Part shown: in pieces, positions 1 to 7,138 of the stretch | Layout of the letters: each line of letters begins with the position of its first letter | Numbering within the stretch: position 1 is the stretch's first letter | NCBI GenBank assembly: GCA_020049045.1 | Contig: JAIFLN010000069.1 | Coordinates: 1-58,727, forward strand | DNA length: 58,727 nucleotides | Reading direction: 5' to 3' | Source of the DNA: Spirochaetota bacterium | GTDB taxonomy: Bacteria > Spirochaetota > Spirochaetia > JABEVK01 | Notes under the pieces: model-generated | Told to the model about the DNA's origin: nothing | The model's input: only the letters and a program-made list of their open reading frames with translations | Database searches by the model: none | Position numbers and translations under genes: made by a program

Positions 1-411
1 ATCATCGTGGAGTGCGCCGTTCAGCTGGCTCGGTCCTTTGGGGTGACGGAACGGGTCATCGGCCTCACCATCGTGTCCATCGGCACCTCGCTGCCTGAAC
101 TGGCCACCTCGGTAGTCGCCGCCCGCAAGGGTAATTCGGACATCGCTCTGGGCAACATTGTCGGGTCGAACATCTTCAACATCTTCCTCATTCTGGGCCT
201 CACCGCCGTGATCGCGCCCATCCCCTTGAACCCCGCTTCGAACCTCGACATCGGTTTCAACATCCTCATCACCCTGCTGTTGATGGCCTTCGTCTTCTTC
301 CCCAAGAACCGCACCATCAGCCGCCCCAAGGGTGGCGTTTTCGTGGGTCTTTACGTGGTGTACGTCGTATGGCTGGTGGTGGCTCCCCTGATCGGCATGG
401 TGCCCGTCTGA
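1..411 (+). CDS. Na+/Ca2+ exchanger family protein, C-terminal part (truncated by window edge)
   Basis: Inner-membrane cation antiporter of the CaCA superfamily (CaxA/YrbG type), which exchanges Ca2+ for Na+ or H+. The reading frame is open at base 1, so the start lies outside the window and about 136 residues are visible. The visible part carries the second alpha repeat: the motif GTSLPELATS and, about 20 residues later, NIVGSNIFN. Hydrophobic helices follow to the C-terminus. The family has two inverted halves, so the missing part should contain the first alpha repeat. The gene ends 1 bp before the convergent dehydrogenase gene. The family call is firm; the ion specificity cannot be read. 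Confidence 0.85.
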   Translation: MIVECAVQLARSFGVTERVIGLTIVSIGTSLPELATSVVAARKGNSDIALGNIVGSNIFNIFLILGLTAVIAPIPLNPASNLDIGFNILITLLLMAFVFFPKNRTISRPKGGVFVGLYVVYVVWLVVAPLIGMVPV

Positions 412-412
412 T

Positions 413-1603
413 TCAGGGTTCCAGCCGGTAGACGCGTCCTTTGGGGTCGTCCGTGGTGAAGTAGAGGTACCCGTCAGGACCTGTCCTCACATCACGGATG
501 CGCCCGAGGTCGCCGGCGGGCAGGTACTCCTCCTCCGTCAAGAACGCAGGAACCCCCGAGGATGGTACCGCCGCCCGGGCGGGTTTGGTTCGTGGAGCAG
601 CGGCGTCGAAGCCGACCCGAAAGCGGCTCAACCCCTCTCCGGCCAGGGCACCGGAGAGAAAACTGCCCTTCCAGCCCCCATAGCGGTCCCCATCGTAGCG
701 GGTCAGACCTGCGGGGGCGATGCTGGGTTTCCAGTAGAGTACCGGCTGTTCCATGCCGGCCTTGGCCACCCCTTCACCGATTTTCGTACCGGAACCATAG
801 TTGACACCGTAGGTGATCACGGGCCAGCCGTAGTTGCGGCCCGGACGCACCAGATTCACCTCGTCGCCCCCCTGGGGACCATGCTCGGTGGCCCACACGT
901 CGCCATTGACCGGATCCACCCACAAACCTTGGATGTTGCGGTGCCCAAGGCTCCAAACCGTCGGCAACCAGCCCTGCTTTCCGCGGAAGGGATTGTCGGC
1001 GGGCACCGAGCCGTCGAGATTGATCCGATGGATCTTTCCAGCACCGTCGAGAGGATTCTGAGCCCGGTCGCCATCGCCACGCTCTCCTGTGGCGATCAGG
1101 AGGGTGCCGTCGGGAAGCCGGGCGAGGCGGCCGCCGAAGTGGTGGCTGGTGCCGGAACGAGGGAGAAGGTCGAAAAGTACTGTGAGGCCCTCAAGCTTCC
1201 AGCCGGTGTTGCTCTCAGAGAGGGTGGCGCGTGCGACCCTCAAGGATTTGCCCCCTTCCTCCCACGCATAGGCCAAGACCAACTCTTGACGGCCCTTGTC
1301 CGCCGGAAGGACTAAAACATCGAAGAGGCCCCCCTGGCCCCCCGAAGCAACGCGAGGCAGGCCGGCGACGGGAAGCTGCTTTCCAGCCCGGATCAGGTTG
1401 AGCCGGCCGGGACGCTCGGAAACCAAGAGTGTCCCATCGGGAAGCCAGGCGATTGACCAGGGAAACACCAGCGGCCCGGTCACGGGGACGGCTTTCAGGA
1501 GGCCGGCCGAAGACGTGAACGACTGGGACTCGACGGAAGTCGGCGCCAAAGCCGCTGCAAGCAGAAGCATCGGCAACAAGCGGATCATGGATCTAGAACT
1601 CAT
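413..1603 (-). CDS. PQQ-dependent sugar dehydrogenase (YliI/sorbosone dehydrogenase family), secreted
   Basis: A 396-residue six-bladed beta-propeller of the soluble aldose/sorbosone dehydrogenase family, which oxidises sugars with PQQ in the periplasm. The first 26 residues form a signal peptide (basic start, then LLPMLLLAAALAP). Family motifs include ATGERGDGDRAQNPLDGAGK, SLGHRNIQGL and TEHGPQGGDEVN followed by GRNYGWPVITYG. Length fits the family (about 370-400). Its start overlaps the 3' end of the upstream UlaG-like gene by 11 bp, so the two are probably co-transcribed and translationally coupled. No PQQ synthesis gene is in the window. The substrate is unknown. Confidence 0.88.
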   Translation of the reverse strand: MSSRSMIRLLPMLLLAAALAPTSVESQSFTSSAGLLKAVPVTGPLVFPWSIAWLPDGTLLVSERPGRLNLIRAGKQLPVAGLPRVASGGQGGLFDVLVLPADKGRQELVLAYAWEEGGKSLRVARATLSESNTGWKLEGLTVLFDLLPRSGTSHHFGGRLARLPDGTLLIATGERGDGDRAQNPLDGAGKIHRINLDGSVPADNPFRGKQGWLPTVWSLGHRNIQGLWVDPVNGDVWATEHGPQGGDEVNLVRPGRNYGWPVITYGVNYGSGTKIGEGVAKAGMEQPVLYWKPSIAPAGLTRYDGDRYGGWKGSFLSGALAGEGLSRFRVGFDAAAPRTKPARAAVPSSGVPAFLTEEEYLPAGDLGRIRDVRTGPDGYLYFTTDDPKGRVYRLEP

Positions 1604-2468
1604 ATGCCTTATAATACTCCATCCGCAGGTACTGCACAGTTTTGGTCTTTTCGTAAAGGCTTTTGCGGAACATATGCGGGCTTTGCAGATTGTGGGGCAT
1701 CATATCGTAATGGCAGGGGACGGCAACCTCCGGGTGGACCAAGGCGCAGATTTCGGCGGCCTCCCAATGGCTGAGGTTATGGTAACCCCCGTTGATGCAC
1801 ACGCTCATCATGGCGGGTTTGTAGTGCTTCACATGTTCTAAAAGCTCAGTTTTTGCCGTGTCACCCGAGTTGTACCAAACCCGACCTCCAGGGAATTTCA
1901 CCACAAAACCCATATGGTTCAGGTCGACAAAATCGGTGGGTTCGGCAAAAGTGCCGGTGATTTCAATTCCCGGTGCCGACCCCACCGCACACACGGTTTC
2001 TGTCTGCAAAGGGTGCATCAGCACCTGCTGCGAGGCTGGAACTCCCGCCTCAGCAACTACCTTCAAGGCCTGCCACGGGCCAAGAAACAGAGCCGACTCC
2101 TTGATGGTCAGCCGTTCCAAAGTGAACGGGTCGGCGTGGTCGGGATGACTATGTGTGATCAGCACGACGTCGGCCTTTAAATCCTCGGGTTCAATAAACA
2201 CAGGAAGCAAGCGGCTCTTGGGCACCCGATGTCTGGTGCGCTTCGAAGCACAGAAATCGGTCAGGTAGGGGTCAACGGCCAAAACTTTACCGTTTTCTCC
2301 TTTAAGGATCCAGGAATTCTGTCCCAGGTACCAGACGGCAGTCCTGCCTGTTCCGGGCTGGTAGGCCTCGATAACAGTCATGAAATCCTTGGAAGACAGA
2401 ATTTGCGGCACAGGCCGGGGAAAGTTCAACTCTTCAGCGGGGTCGAAATCGACGGGGTGGTGTTCCAT
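1593..2468 (-). CDS. UlaG-like metallo-beta-lactamase-fold hydrolase
   Basis: A 291-residue cytoplasmic metallo-hydrolase. The zinc-binding motif THSHPDHAD (HxHxDH) is present, with later conserved segments YNSGDTAK and CHYDMMPHN. The best family match is UlaG, L-ascorbate-6-phosphate lactonase, but the family also contains other lactonases and phosphodiesterases and no ascorbate genes are nearby. The frame is open 144 codons further upstream, but that extension runs through the divergent ravA gene and has no family similarity, so the ATG at 2468 is chosen. It is the first gene of a two-gene operon with the sugar dehydrogenase. Confidence 0.8.
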   Translation of the reverse strand: MEHHPVDFDPAEELNFPRPVPQILSSKDFMTVIEAYQPGTGRTAVWYLGQNSWILKGENGKVLAVDPYLTDFCASKRTRHRVPKSRLLPVFIEPEDLKADVVLITHSHPDHADPFTLERLTIKESALFLGPWQALKVVAEAGVPASQQVLMHPLQTETVCAVGSAPGIEITGTFAEPTDFVDLNHMGFVVKFPGGRVWYNSGDTAKTELLEHVKHYKPAMMSVCINGGYHNLSHWEAAEICALVHPEVAVPCHYDMMPHNLQSPHMFRKSLYEKTKTVQYLRMEYYKAYEF

Positions 2469-2483
2469 GCCTTCAGTGTACGC

Positions 2484-2489
2484 TAGAAT
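2484..2489 (+). promoter_or_regulatory. -10-like hexamer TAGAAT just before ravA
   Basis: TAGAAT ends 6 bp before the ravA ATG at 2496, and there is no Shine-Dalgarno sequence in between. Transcription from this element would start at or beside the A of the ATG, giving a leaderless mRNA. The same hexamer is the -10 of the promoters called at 11221 and 44450. No good -35 is present 16-18 bp upstream, so support is weak. Confidence 0.35.
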
Positions 2490-2495
2490 GGCTTC

Positions 2496-4004
2496 ATGCG
2501 CGACCGCTTCCTCCGGCTGACAGCCGCCCTCTCCCATGGCATCCATGAACGCGACCAGGCTCTGAAGTTGGGTCTTTTGGCCCTTTTTGCAGGAGAAAGC
2601 CTGTTCCTGCTCGGCCCTCCTGGTACGGCGAAGAGTCTGGTGGCCCGACGGCTCAAAGCCGCTCTTGAGAAAGCCCGTGCTTTTGAATACCTGATGGGCC
2701 GATTTTCCACACCCGAAGAAATTTTTGGCCCGTTGAGCATTGCCGGCCTTCGTGACCGCGATGTCTTTGAGCGCCGCACCGCTGGCTACCTTCCCGAAGC
2801 CGATGTGGCGTTCCTCGACGAGGTGTGGAGGGCCAGCCCCCCCATTCAAAATACCTTGCTGACCATTCTGAACGAAAAGCGTTTCCGTAACGGCGACCAT
2901 GAAATGCGGGTTCCCCTCAAGCTTCTTGTGGCGGCGTCGAACCGTGCTCCGGCTGGTGAAGAGAACGCCGAGGCCTTCTGGGACCGATTTGTTGTACGGC
3001 TGGAAGTGGGCCCGCTAACAACGGAGGAAGGGTTCCAGCGTCTGGTGGGCGACACCAGCGACCTATACCAGCCGAAGGTGGGCCCAGGCGAGGCTTTGAC
3101 ATCGCAAGAGTGGCTGTCCCTGCAAAAAGCCATCGATGAAGTGCCTGTCCCTGCCTTTGTGGTGGGAGCCCTGAGTACACTTCGTTCTGCTCTCGGAGAC
3201 GATCCCGCTCCTCTGGTGGTATCGGACCGGCGCTGGAAAAAAGCAGCCCGTTTGTTACGAGCCTGCGCGGTAGCCCACGGACGTTCCGAAGTCGACGGAC
3301 AAGACCTGGGTTTGCTCGAACATGTTCTTTGGGACAAGCCCGAACAGAGACCCCGGGTTGCCGAGCTCTTGGTCCGCACTTTGGAAGAAGAAGGCTGGCC
3401 CGGACCAGAACCGGTACAAGCCTATGAAGCCGAAGTCGAAGCCCTGCGTGCAGACCTGCGCGCCCTGACCCTCAAGGAACGAATCCTGACGCGCCCCAAA
3501 CCCGTGTTGCAGGACGGCGAGTACTTCACTCTGATCGGCTACCCAGGCGACCTGTCGGCACGCGTCTGGGCCCAGGATCACGCCCTATTGAAGACCGATG
3601 AAGACCTCGACGGCGAGTTGTTCTTCTTCACACCCTATGGTCCCTTCCGCCATAGCGAGAAGCACCTTTTACGGGCCAGCGGCCCGGCCGAGGTTGAAGT
3701 GGATGGTCGGCTTTTTGCCCTGGAAAGCCGTCCCGAAGAAATCACGGTGTACGACAGAATTCCACCCGACGGCCCCCGGCTGCGGTCCTGGGAGAACAAG
3801 GCACAAGAACTGGCTTCCCGTTTGGCAACCGCCCGAGCCCACGTCGATTCCGAGGTGACACGCCGCCACCTCGAAGCCGCAAACCACCTGTTCTGTGCCA
3901 CCTATGGAGAAGCCTGCGGGCGGGGTCTGGAACGCGATTCTGCTGACCTGGGTGACCTCCTCATCCGCCTCGAAAGCCTGGTAGAAACCCGTGACCCTGA
4001 CTGA
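2496..4004 (+). CDS. ravA: MoxR-family AAA+ ATPase RavA
   Basis: A 502-residue AAA+ ATPase that works with the von Willebrand factor A protein encoded next to it as a chaperone-like pair. In E. coli RavA-ViaA is linked to respiratory complexes and to the lysine decarboxylase. Walker A GPPGTAKS is at about residues 39-46, Walker B VAFLDEV at about 104-110, and a sensor segment VAASNRAP near 145. The long C-terminal half corresponds to the RavA-specific region, and total length matches E. coli RavA (498). It overlaps viaA by 14 bp. The start at 2496 lacks an SD sequence (see the -10-like element). It is divergent from the UlaG-like gene across 27 bp. Confidence 0.9.
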   Translation: MRDRFLRLTAALSHGIHERDQALKLGLLALFAGESLFLLGPPGTAKSLVARRLKAALEKARAFEYLMGRFSTPEEIFGPLSIAGLRDRDVFERRTAGYLPEADVAFLDEVWRASPPIQNTLLTILNEKRFRNGDHEMRVPLKLLVAASNRAPAGEENAEAFWDRFVVRLEVGPLTTEEGFQRLVGDTSDLYQPKVGPGEALTSQEWLSLQKAIDEVPVPAFVVGALSTLRSALGDDPAPLVVSDRRWKKAARLLRACAVAHGRSEVDGQDLGLLEHVLWDKPEQRPRVAELLVRTLEEEGWPGPEPVQAYEAEVEALRADLRALTLKERILTRPKPVLQDGEYFTLIGYPGDLSARVWAQDHALLKTDEDLDGELFFFTPYGPFRHSEKHLLRASGPAEVEVDGRLFALESRPEEITVYDRIPPDGPRLRSWENKAQELASRLATARAHVDSEVTRRHLEAANHLFCATYGEACGRGLERDSADLGDLLIRLESLVETRDPD

Positions 4005-5400
4005 AGAGCTGGCAAACCGGCTGCCGGAACACCCCTACCTTGTACGGTGGTTTGGCCATCGGGAGGCTCTTTCTCCGTGGCCGGCCGGTGACCAGGCACG
4101 CTGGGTCAAACGAACGGCTCGTTCGGTCACAAATTGGTCCACCACCCGCGATGCCCACAACTCTCCGCTGGACCGTCAGGAAGCCGCCCTGCAGACAGCT
4201 CTGGCAAAGGGAACCCTTTCGCTTGCCGAAGCAGCGGCTTTTGTTACCAGTCTGTATCCCCAGGCTGCCCGTGACTGGTCGCGTCCGCGTCCCGACGACG
4301 AGGACCATCGACGGGCGCTGGCCGTCTCGTGGGAGGCTTGGCAAGCCTTGCGGAAAAAAGAAACCCGTCAGAGGGCAGACTCCGCCGATCTCCCCGCTTT
4401 CCACACCACTCTTTGGACCCGGGTGAAAAAACTGGCTGAGGCCGAGGCTGCCGTGAAAGGCATGCTCACCGACCGCGACGTGGGTTGGGACCTCGACGAG
4501 GGGGCTTGGGACGACCTCGATTTTCACCCCTTGGAAGCCGCCGCCGCCGCCCTGGAGAAAGAGCCGGCCCTAAAACGCATCGCCGAACTGCTCGGCCGGG
4601 ACTACCGAGCCAGGACACGTCCCCCCGAACCCCCGCCGCCCCTTCCCCCTTCTCCCGACGCCGACCCCGAACCCGGGCGCACCGAAGTCCGTGGTGTCCG
4701 GTTCGGCAACGACTGGTCAGCCTTGGTCAGCAGTGAGGCCGCCCTCCTTTGCTACCCAGACACACAGACCCTCTTTTTTAAGAAAGCCGCCGATTCCGAG
4801 CTGCTGGTCTGGGATCACTTCACCCCGGCACCACCGTCGGTCAAAGATCCCCGCCGCACCCTGGAGCGGCAGAAGCGCAACGACCGAGGCCCCATGATCA
4901 TCGCCCTTGACACCTCGGGTTCCATGCGGGGCAAGCCCGAAGAGGTTGCCAAGGCCGCTGTGCTGGCTCTGCTTCGGGTGGCACTGGAAGAGGACAGAGC
5001 CTGCTATCTGATCAACTTTTCTGCGAAAACCCGGTGTCTGGATCTTTCCCAGCTTGGGTCTGCCCTTCCAGAACTGCTGCACTTCCTGGAGTTCAGCTTT
5101 CACGGAGGAACAGACCTCGCCCCTGCCCTGCGGGAGTGCCTTCGGGTGCTGGAGGAAGGAACCTTCCGGGAAGCCGACGTTCTGGTTGTATCCGATTTTG
5201 CCGTGCCGAAAATCCCTGCACCCCTTCGAAAAGCCGTTCGGGGCCAGCAAGAAACCCGTGGGACCCGCTTCTACAGCCTGACAGTCTCCGTGCGTCCGCT
5301 CAACGACTTTTTGAACATCTTTGACGCTGGCTGGGTGTACAATATCCATCCCTATCAAACCAATGGAATCGCCCCCGAAAGCCTGGAGCCCCTGGGATGA
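3991..5400 (+). CDS. viaA: VWA-domain protein ViaA, partner of RavA
   Basis: A 469-residue protein with a C-terminal von Willebrand factor A domain. The metal-ion-dependent adhesion site is complete: DTSGSMRG at about 307-314, a GGTDL segment near 372 and VVSDFA further on. The N-terminal half is helical and charged, with a proline-rich linker (PPEPPPPLPPSP) before the VWA domain. It starts with GTG inside the end of ravA (14 bp overlap), the usual ravA-viaA arrangement. Length fits ViaA (about 480). The next gene starts in an ATGA overlap, so a periplasmic binding protein is tied to this operon. Confidence 0.9.
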   Translation: MTLTEELANRLPEHPYLVRWFGHREALSPWPAGDQARWVKRTARSVTNWSTTRDAHNSPLDRQEAALQTALAKGTLSLAEAAAFVTSLYPQAARDWSRPRPDDEDHRRALAVSWEAWQALRKKETRQRADSADLPAFHTTLWTRVKKLAEAEAAVKGMLTDRDVGWDLDEGAWDDLDFHPLEAAAAALEKEPALKRIAELLGRDYRARTRPPEPPPPLPPSPDADPEPGRTEVRGVRFGNDWSALVSSEAALLCYPDTQTLFFKKAADSELLVWDHFTPAPPSVKDPRRTLERQKRNDRGPMIIALDTSGSMRGKPEEVAKAAVLALLRVALEEDRACYLINFSAKTRCLDLSQLGSALPELLHFLEFSFHGGTDLAPALRECLRVLEEGTFREADVLVVSDFAVPKIPAPLRKAVRGQQETRGTRFYSLTVSVRPLNDFLNIFDAGWVYNIHPYQTNGIAPESLEPLG

Positions 5401-6188
5401 GAACATTTTTTGCTTCGATTGGCATTTTGGTGCTGCTAAGCCTTACCCCGTTGTCCGCCGACCCCATTCTACCCCGTACCGAAAAAGTCATTCTTGTCGC
5501 CGATGAATGGGCACCCTACAACATGACACCCGGGGCAAGGAAAGAAGGCTACATTCTCGAGATTGTTCGGGAGATCTTTGGTGCCCAGGGCATTGAGATC
5601 GAATATTGGCTTGTCCCTTGGGCCCGGGCCCTACAGGATACAAGGTCGGGGCTCTATGACGGTGTGATCGGTGCTTCAACCAGCGATGCTCCTGGGTTTG
5701 TCTTTCCCAGCGAACCCCTGGCCATCAATCGTCTGGGCTTTCTCACGCGCAAGGCCTTTCCATGGACTTACAAAAACCATGCCAGTATCGAGTCCGTCAG
5801 CCTGGGGGTCATCCGAGGCTACGACTACCGGGTCTGGCTCAGCACCTACGTCGAGAGATATCGGACGGACCCCCGTAGAATTCAAGAGGCTGTGGGCGAC
5901 TCACCCCTGGAAACCAACTTGAAGAAACTCGTTGACAATAAACTCGATGTTGTTGTCGACTCAGAAACGGCGCTTCTCTACACCTCGCGACTCCTTGGTC
6001 TTCAAGACCAAGTGCGTCTGGCCGGCCGTGACACCGAGCCGGCTTTCATTCATATCGCCTTCACCCCAAGCCGCCAACGGCAGTCAGAACGGTGGGCGAA
6101 AATCCTCTCTGACGGTATTCGAACCTTGCGAAATTCGGGCCGTCTTCAGGTCATCCTTTCCGGTTACGGCCTTTCCGATTGGAAATAG
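5397..6188 (+). CDS. Periplasmic solute-binding protein, family 3 (amino-acid type)
   Basis: A 263-residue secreted protein. A signal peptide covers about residues 1-22 (FFASIGILVLLSLTPLSAD). The mature part has the two-lobe SBP_bac_3 fold: an early DEWAPYNMTPG segment where the family binds ligand, then GYILEIVREIF, DGVIGAS and later DVVVDSETALLY. No permease or ATPase is adjacent, so it may be a sensor-type binding protein rather than a transporter subunit. It starts in an ATGA overlap with viaA. Its last 38 bp overlap the convergent lgt gene. The ligand is unknown. Confidence 0.8.
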   Translation: MRTFFASIGILVLLSLTPLSADPILPRTEKVILVADEWAPYNMTPGARKEGYILEIVREIFGAQGIEIEYWLVPWARALQDTRSGLYDGVIGASTSDAPGFVFPSEPLAINRLGFLTRKAFPWTYKNHASIESVSLGVIRGYDYRVWLSTYVERYRTDPRRIQEAVGDSPLETNLKKLVDNKLDVVVDSETALLYTSRLLGLQDQVRLAGRDTEPAFIHIAFTPSRQRQSERWAKILSDGIRTLRNSGRLQVILSGYGLSDWK

Positions 6189-7128
6189 CCGCCCTGCGAT
6201 GGTACTCGGAAATTCCCCAGAGGGTCAGCCCCCCCGCCAGAATCATCAGAACACATAAAATCTGCCCCATGCTGAAATTGAACAAGGGCACCTGCAACTG
6301 GCTGGTACTGAAACCGGGTTCGAAGGCAATGATAAAGTCCAAACCCTTGTCGGGGTTGCGGAAGTATTCCACGACGAAGCGCACCGCGCCATAGCCAATC
6401 AGGTAGGCTCCAATCAAAAAGCCGCGAAAGGGCAACCGGTCTTTAAGGAAGAACCAGAAGATGATCCAGAGCAAAATTCCTTCGCCGAAAGCCTCATAGA
6501 GCTGACTCGGATGCCGGGGCAGGTTCACAAAATCACCGGCAGCGGAAATTCCTGTCTGTTGCATCGCCTCCTGCACCCAGGGCTCCTTGACCGGAAGCGG
6601 CTCTCCATTAGGAAAGACAATGCCCCACGGCGCCGTGGTGACCCGGCCCCAAAGCTCACTGTTGATAAAGTTCCCCAGACGACCAAAGGTGTAGCCCAAG
6701 GGAAACGCTGCCGCTACCCAGTCGCCCCACTGAAGCATGTCCAGTTTTTTGTGTCGGGCATAAAGGATGAATCCGACTACGACCCCCAGAAGCCCCCCAT
6801 GAAAACTCATGCCGGCAAAGCCCGTAAAATTCATGGCATCGTCGAAGGGCCAGAAAATCCGCCAGGGTGCAACCCAGTACCGGCCCGAGGTATCATAAAT
6901 CAAAGTAGCGAAGATGCGGGCACCGACGAGCATTCCGGCCAAACCCGCGAAAAAAAAGTTGCTGATGGTGTCCTTGGCAATCACCTGCCCGCTGTTTTTG
7001 GCCTGAACCGTAAACAACCAGTAGGTAAAAGCAAAGGCTACCACGTACATCAGGCCGTACCAGCGTACCGGCAGTCCGGGAAGAATTTCTGGTTTGATCC
7101 ATTCGGGGAAGGTGAGATACAGGGGCAT
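6151..7128 (-). CDS. lgt: Prolipoprotein diacylglyceryl transferase Lgt
   Basis: A 325-residue inner-membrane enzyme that transfers diacylglycerol from phosphatidylglycerol to the lipobox cysteine of prolipoproteins, the first step of lipoprotein maturation. Several membrane helices are evident, along with the Lgt signature GRLGNFINSELWGR at about 147-160 and HPSQLYEAFGEG near 205. The ATG at 7128 follows a GGAGGTCC ribosome-binding site; the frame is open further upstream but lacks similarity there. It lies 10 bp downstream of fapA as the third gene of the minD-like/fapA/lgt unit. Its 3' end overlaps the convergent binding-protein gene by 38 bp. The lipobox proteins encoded at 28.5, 38.0 and 53.5 kb are likely substrates. 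Confidence 0.95.
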   Translation of the reverse strand: MPLYLTFPEWIKPEILPGLPVRWYGLMYVVAFAFTYWLFTVQAKNSGQVIAKDTISNFFFAGLAGMLVGARIFATLIYDTSGRYWVAPWRIFWPFDDAMNFTGFAGMSFHGGLLGVVVGFILYARHKKLDMLQWGDWVAAAFPLGYTFGRLGNFINSELWGRVTTAPWGIVFPNGEPLPVKEPWVQEAMQQTGISAAGDFVNLPRHPSQLYEAFGEGILLWIIFWFFLKDRLPFRGFLIGAYLIGYGAVRFVVEYFRNPDKGLDFIIAFEPGFSTSQLQVPLFNFSMGQILCVLMILAGGLTLWGISEYHRRAAISNRKGRNRKG

Positions 7129-7138
7129 GGGACCTCCG

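Noticed and set aside
1296-1841. A 181-codon plus-strand frame opposite the dehydrogenase and UlaG-like genes
   Set aside because: Antisense shadow of two coupled genes, with low-complexity translation and no motif.
2469-2900. N-terminal extension of the UlaG-like protein by 144 residues
   Set aside because: The extension is antisense to the AAA+ core of ravA and shares nothing with the family.
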